From: Serinus canaria | Taxonomy: Eukaryota; Chordata; Aves; Passeriformes; Fringillidae | NCBI RefSeq assembly: GCF_022539315.1 | Contig: NC_066316.1 | Location: 97,520,179-97,584,178 of the forward strand | Reading direction: 5' to 3' | Length of the DNA stretch: 64,000 nt | Part shown: positions 60,654 to 64,000 of the stretch, piece by piece | How the letters are laid out: every line of letters begins with the position of its first letter | Position numbering within the stretch: the first letter of the stretch is position 1 | Notes under the pieces: generated by a model | Databases searched by the model: none | Told to the model about the DNA's origin: nothing | Seen by the model: only the letters and a program-made list of their open reading frames with translations | Program-made: the position numbers and the translations under genes

Positions 60654-63600
60654 GAAGGGGAAAAAACCAAAAAAGAAAAGTTAAGAAAGCTAGGATCTGA
60701 AAACTTACCAACATCCCATACCTATTGTGCTGTGTGGGCAAAGTCACATAGGGTGATCAGATATCCCAGAATGACCAGGACAGGCACAAAATGGAAACTT
60801 CTTTTCCAGATCTCCAAGAATTTTACCAGACCATCATTTTGTCGTAAGTTTTACAAGTGAAATGTAAGAACTTCCCTCTCTCACTTCCTCAGAAACTGCA
60901 ATCCTGGAAAAGGCTGGCAAATAGCCACAAGAGTCTCATATAAAACCTGGAATGTTACTTGCATCCAATTTTTCCTTCCAAAAGTGGTTTATTTTCACCC
61001 TACCATGCAATCCTATCCAGGCATCATAACATGAGGGCAAGCCAAACTGTGCTCTTAAGATTCAGTTAGACAAAGTAGTCATGGTTTCAAGTTCCTGTAC
61101 ATTCAGCCATCCAAAATTAGAGTGGATACATAAACTATCATTACAAGAGTTCTGGAAAGTAGTGAGTACCAGAAATAAGTTTGCAGTTGTCTTATTGTTT
61201 TATACTTTTCATTCATTTCCATTTTCCATGGAACTCTTGGGTTCCACGATTCCCACAAGTCACAGAGCTACCATTAAATATTTCAACACTGGAAATTGTT
61301 TATGGTTTCTTAACTCGAAAAATTGCACAACTATGCAGGCAAGTAGCCATAGAAACTGCGGTAGAGAAAAAAAACCAAGTTTCAGCTAGGAAACTGCAGT
61401 GTATTTTTAATTCTTGCAAATGTTATCCCATTATATTCTACATGTGAAAAAAACATTAAATATTTACAGTAACTAACATTTATTTCTGCTATGTACTAAA
61501 AGACACTTACTACTCTCTTGTATTAAGTATTCCACTTCCTTCTTTCTTTTCTCTTCTCTCCCTTTATCATACTACCAGTTTCTTCTCTTATCTTTTGAAC
61601 ACCTGTATAAAAAAATTTAGAAGAATTCACTCTGTCTAGTTATTTTTATGCAAGAAGATTCTGAGAGTCACTTCTATTTATTGTCCTGTTAAAAGCCAGC
61701 TTTTATGGCATGCTGTTCTTAAACTGGCCATAACATATTCATATTTCCCAATTCTAGGAACTTTGCTAGGAAGGCATTAAATAAAAAGTCCATTAACACA
61801 TTTGATGATATAAACTAGAGCCTGCATTATTACATAACACAGCTAAAGCAGACCATGAAACAGGAAGGAACCATAGTTTGGAAATGAAATGACCTTAGGT
61901 ACCCACATCCCATGTGTGGCATGGATCAACATACCAAAGGGAGAATTGCATTAAGCCCTGTGCCATCTTAGGCAGTTTCTTGTAACTATTGCTTCCTAGT
62001 GATGGCAAGTATTTTCACTGGTATTAGTGAACACACAACAGAAACACTGAAAAGTTTTCCACTCAACCACCTCTTTCATCCCAATGTTGATATTTTATGA
62101 AGACTTGAGGGATAAAACTTTCAGGAAGAAAAATACCTCAAAACCATACAACAAATTGTCATTCATCTATTTAGAGGAATTAAGATAAAATTATTCCAAA
62201 TAATTTGCATCTTTTGTCAATACTATATGCCTAAATGAAGAAGGCTACACTTGTCTTCTCTTACAAAACAATGATTATAAGTATTTTTCTTGTCAAAAGC
62301 TTTCACATCCCAAAAATGCCTGAGAGCAGAGTAATGTACTCTTATTTTTAAGACAAAGAACCCAGCCCAAAAAACTGTTCCCAAAGATCTGGCAAAGTAT
62401 TATGAAGCTACACAGACTTTGGGGGCTTCATATTTTGTTTTGTGAGGCTTTTTGGCTGAACTATTACTCTAAGAGTGCACACCAGTCTCCAGTACTTCTG
62501 TAACACTGAGTAAATTTTAATTCACCCAAATAACATACCAACCAAATCCAGAAATGTACAGATCATATCTCCGGTCCTGTATCCATGGACTGAAAAAACA
62601 GAGAGCCTAGATAAAGGCAGAAAGAGTTCTGCTGACTCTGGCACAGAAATGCATCATCTTAATTTGGAAAACAAAGGCCAAGACCACAAGGTCTCTTGGG
62701 AAGCATCTGGTTGGAGATGCACTGGGATACAAGCAAAGCTGTGCAGAGTTACCAGCACATGTGACTGCCAAAACAGCAGGAATACTGCTCTGGACTAGTG
62801 AGAGGTGTCCACTGCTCTGCAGCTCACAGCACTTAATTTAGAAACATCTGCTTTGGCAATTTCATTTATCAAATGTATTTCTATAGTTATTTAGTATTAT
62901 ACTAAAAAGTATATTGTTTTATTGCATGTTAAAGAATTGAATCTGTGAACATAACAACACGGATTTAACATTTTTATCAAGTGAAGAAACAAAGTACTGC
63001 AAATAAAAAGAAATTTGGACACAAGCCCAACATGCCAATTTATTTTTTATTTTCTTCCTATTAGCAGACTCCAGCTTGAACAATTCTTCCTCAAAACCAT
63101 GCAGATTTCACTGGACAGTACAAGTATTTGCTATAACATAATTCAGGTACATTACTTAGATGATAAAAAAATCTTCAAACACTGTACTTCAGAAATAAAG
63201 ATGCTGGAGAACAGCTTTGACAAGATTCCAAAAGATATGCATTAGTTTTAAAACGGCAAACACTGATTATTTTTCTTTCCATAACCAAATGATAAACACT
63301 GTACCAAGGAAAAGCCACACAGCCACAAATGCTTCATAAATTCAAACATCATATTCATACTTTATCCTTATCCAGTATTTTAATCTGGTGGCTGCATCTA
63401 CAGAGACCATCTAATCAGGGACTGCAAAACTGTGTACCTATAATAAATAATGGATCCACTAAGTCAATGATAAGGTATTACCCTATAAATAACTGCCAAT
63501 TCCAGTGACACATCAAGACAACATTCCTTACAAACCTTATTACCACTCTACCCAAAGTTCACAAATTCAACAGTAACTACTGAACATACAAAGAGCAAAA

Positions 63601-64000
63601 GCATACGTATAGCCAAACAAGTACCTTAACACTCAAATTTCAACATATGTAATTTATGTTGCACACATTAATTCATAAATTAATGCAAAGTTTGGTAAGG
63701 TTGTGCTATTCGATGTTTTGGCATCTTGAGCATCAAATGGCAAGGACGGACAGCATTAACTTTACTTGCAAATATGGAGAATGAACGGAATGTTTAGATG
63801 GGATAAGTAATACATATCCCAAGAGAAAAGCAAAATCACATTGTACTTTTCATAATTAAACCATTCTTCTGTAAAATCTGCCCCGACCAAACCTTTGCAC
63901 AGTGTTTTAACAAAGAACTGATTTTCCATGCTGACAACTACTGCTTTTATATGTGGGGAAGATCTGAAGTAGTTTGCTTCTGATAAAAATTACTCCTCCT

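Larger units (their letters stand above)
53111..64000. other. AT-rich non-coding DNA to the window end
   Basis: Apart from the A/C tracts, hairpin and poly(A) noted separately, only a GC-richer, CpG-retaining block at about 58,340-59,060 stands out. No exon of a flanking gene could be recognised at the right edge. Confidence 0.5.

Noticed and set aside
60350..60700. Frame ending in poly-Lys before a 26-A tract, as in a retroposed gene
   Set aside because: No recognisable parental gene, no target duplication found, and the lysines come only from the poly(A) tract.
60745..60800. Stretch resembling a GGTGACCAGATGTCCC-type amniote repeat
   Set aside because: The similarity is short and from memory; it is not enough to assign a family.

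Overview
The window is vertebrate nuclear DNA, almost certainly from a bird. It carries CR1-type LINE remnants, one of them ending in the tandem ATTCTGTG-type terminus typical of avian CR1. It has an AT-rich intergenic background broken by sharp CpG islands, and one intron-containing vertebrate gene. The species cannot be fixed from the sequence alone. Nothing resembles a prokaryotic operon, CRISPR array or mobile cassette.

The only protein-coding gene I can support is ID2 (inhibitor of DNA binding 2) on the + strand at about 40,297-42,364. It has three exons. Exon 1 carries 116 codons including the whole helix-loop-helix domain. Exon 2 carries the last 18 codons and the stop. Exon 3 is entirely 3' UTR. 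The spliced protein is 134 aa, the same length I recall for mammalian ID2. A TATA box, a CCAAT box and an initiator at ideal spacing define the promoter, which lies in a CpG island.

Upstream layout: 1-35 kb is AT-rich non-coding DNA with low-complexity tracts, a decayed CR1 endonuclease fragment (about 21.64-22.98 kb) and a separate CR1 3' end (24.84-25.12 kb). A few short patches retain CpGs and look like candidate enhancers (about 0.61-0.91, 5.09-5.48 and 27.23-27.66 kb). From 35 to 40 kb there is a CpG cluster at 35.1-35.5 kb, a run of long poly(dA:dT) tracts at 35.6-36.9 kb, a strong G-quadruplex-prone CpG island at 36.95-38.1 kb with no gene assigned to it, and a TGACAG-rich segment at 38.2-38.8 kb.

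Downstream layout: 42.4-64 kb has no recognisable gene. It holds a small CpG island at 45.2-45.4 kb, A/C-rich tracts at 47.6 and 55.2-55.7 kb, an antisense decayed CR1 reverse-transcriptase fragment (52.59-53.11 kb) and two short near-perfect hairpins at 50.84 and 59.34 kb. The overall picture is a single developmental regulator in a gene-poor regulatory landscape. I found no clear evidence of a new multi-gene system. The items most worth checking are the orphan CpG island, the intron-1 read-through frame of ID2 and the short hairpins.
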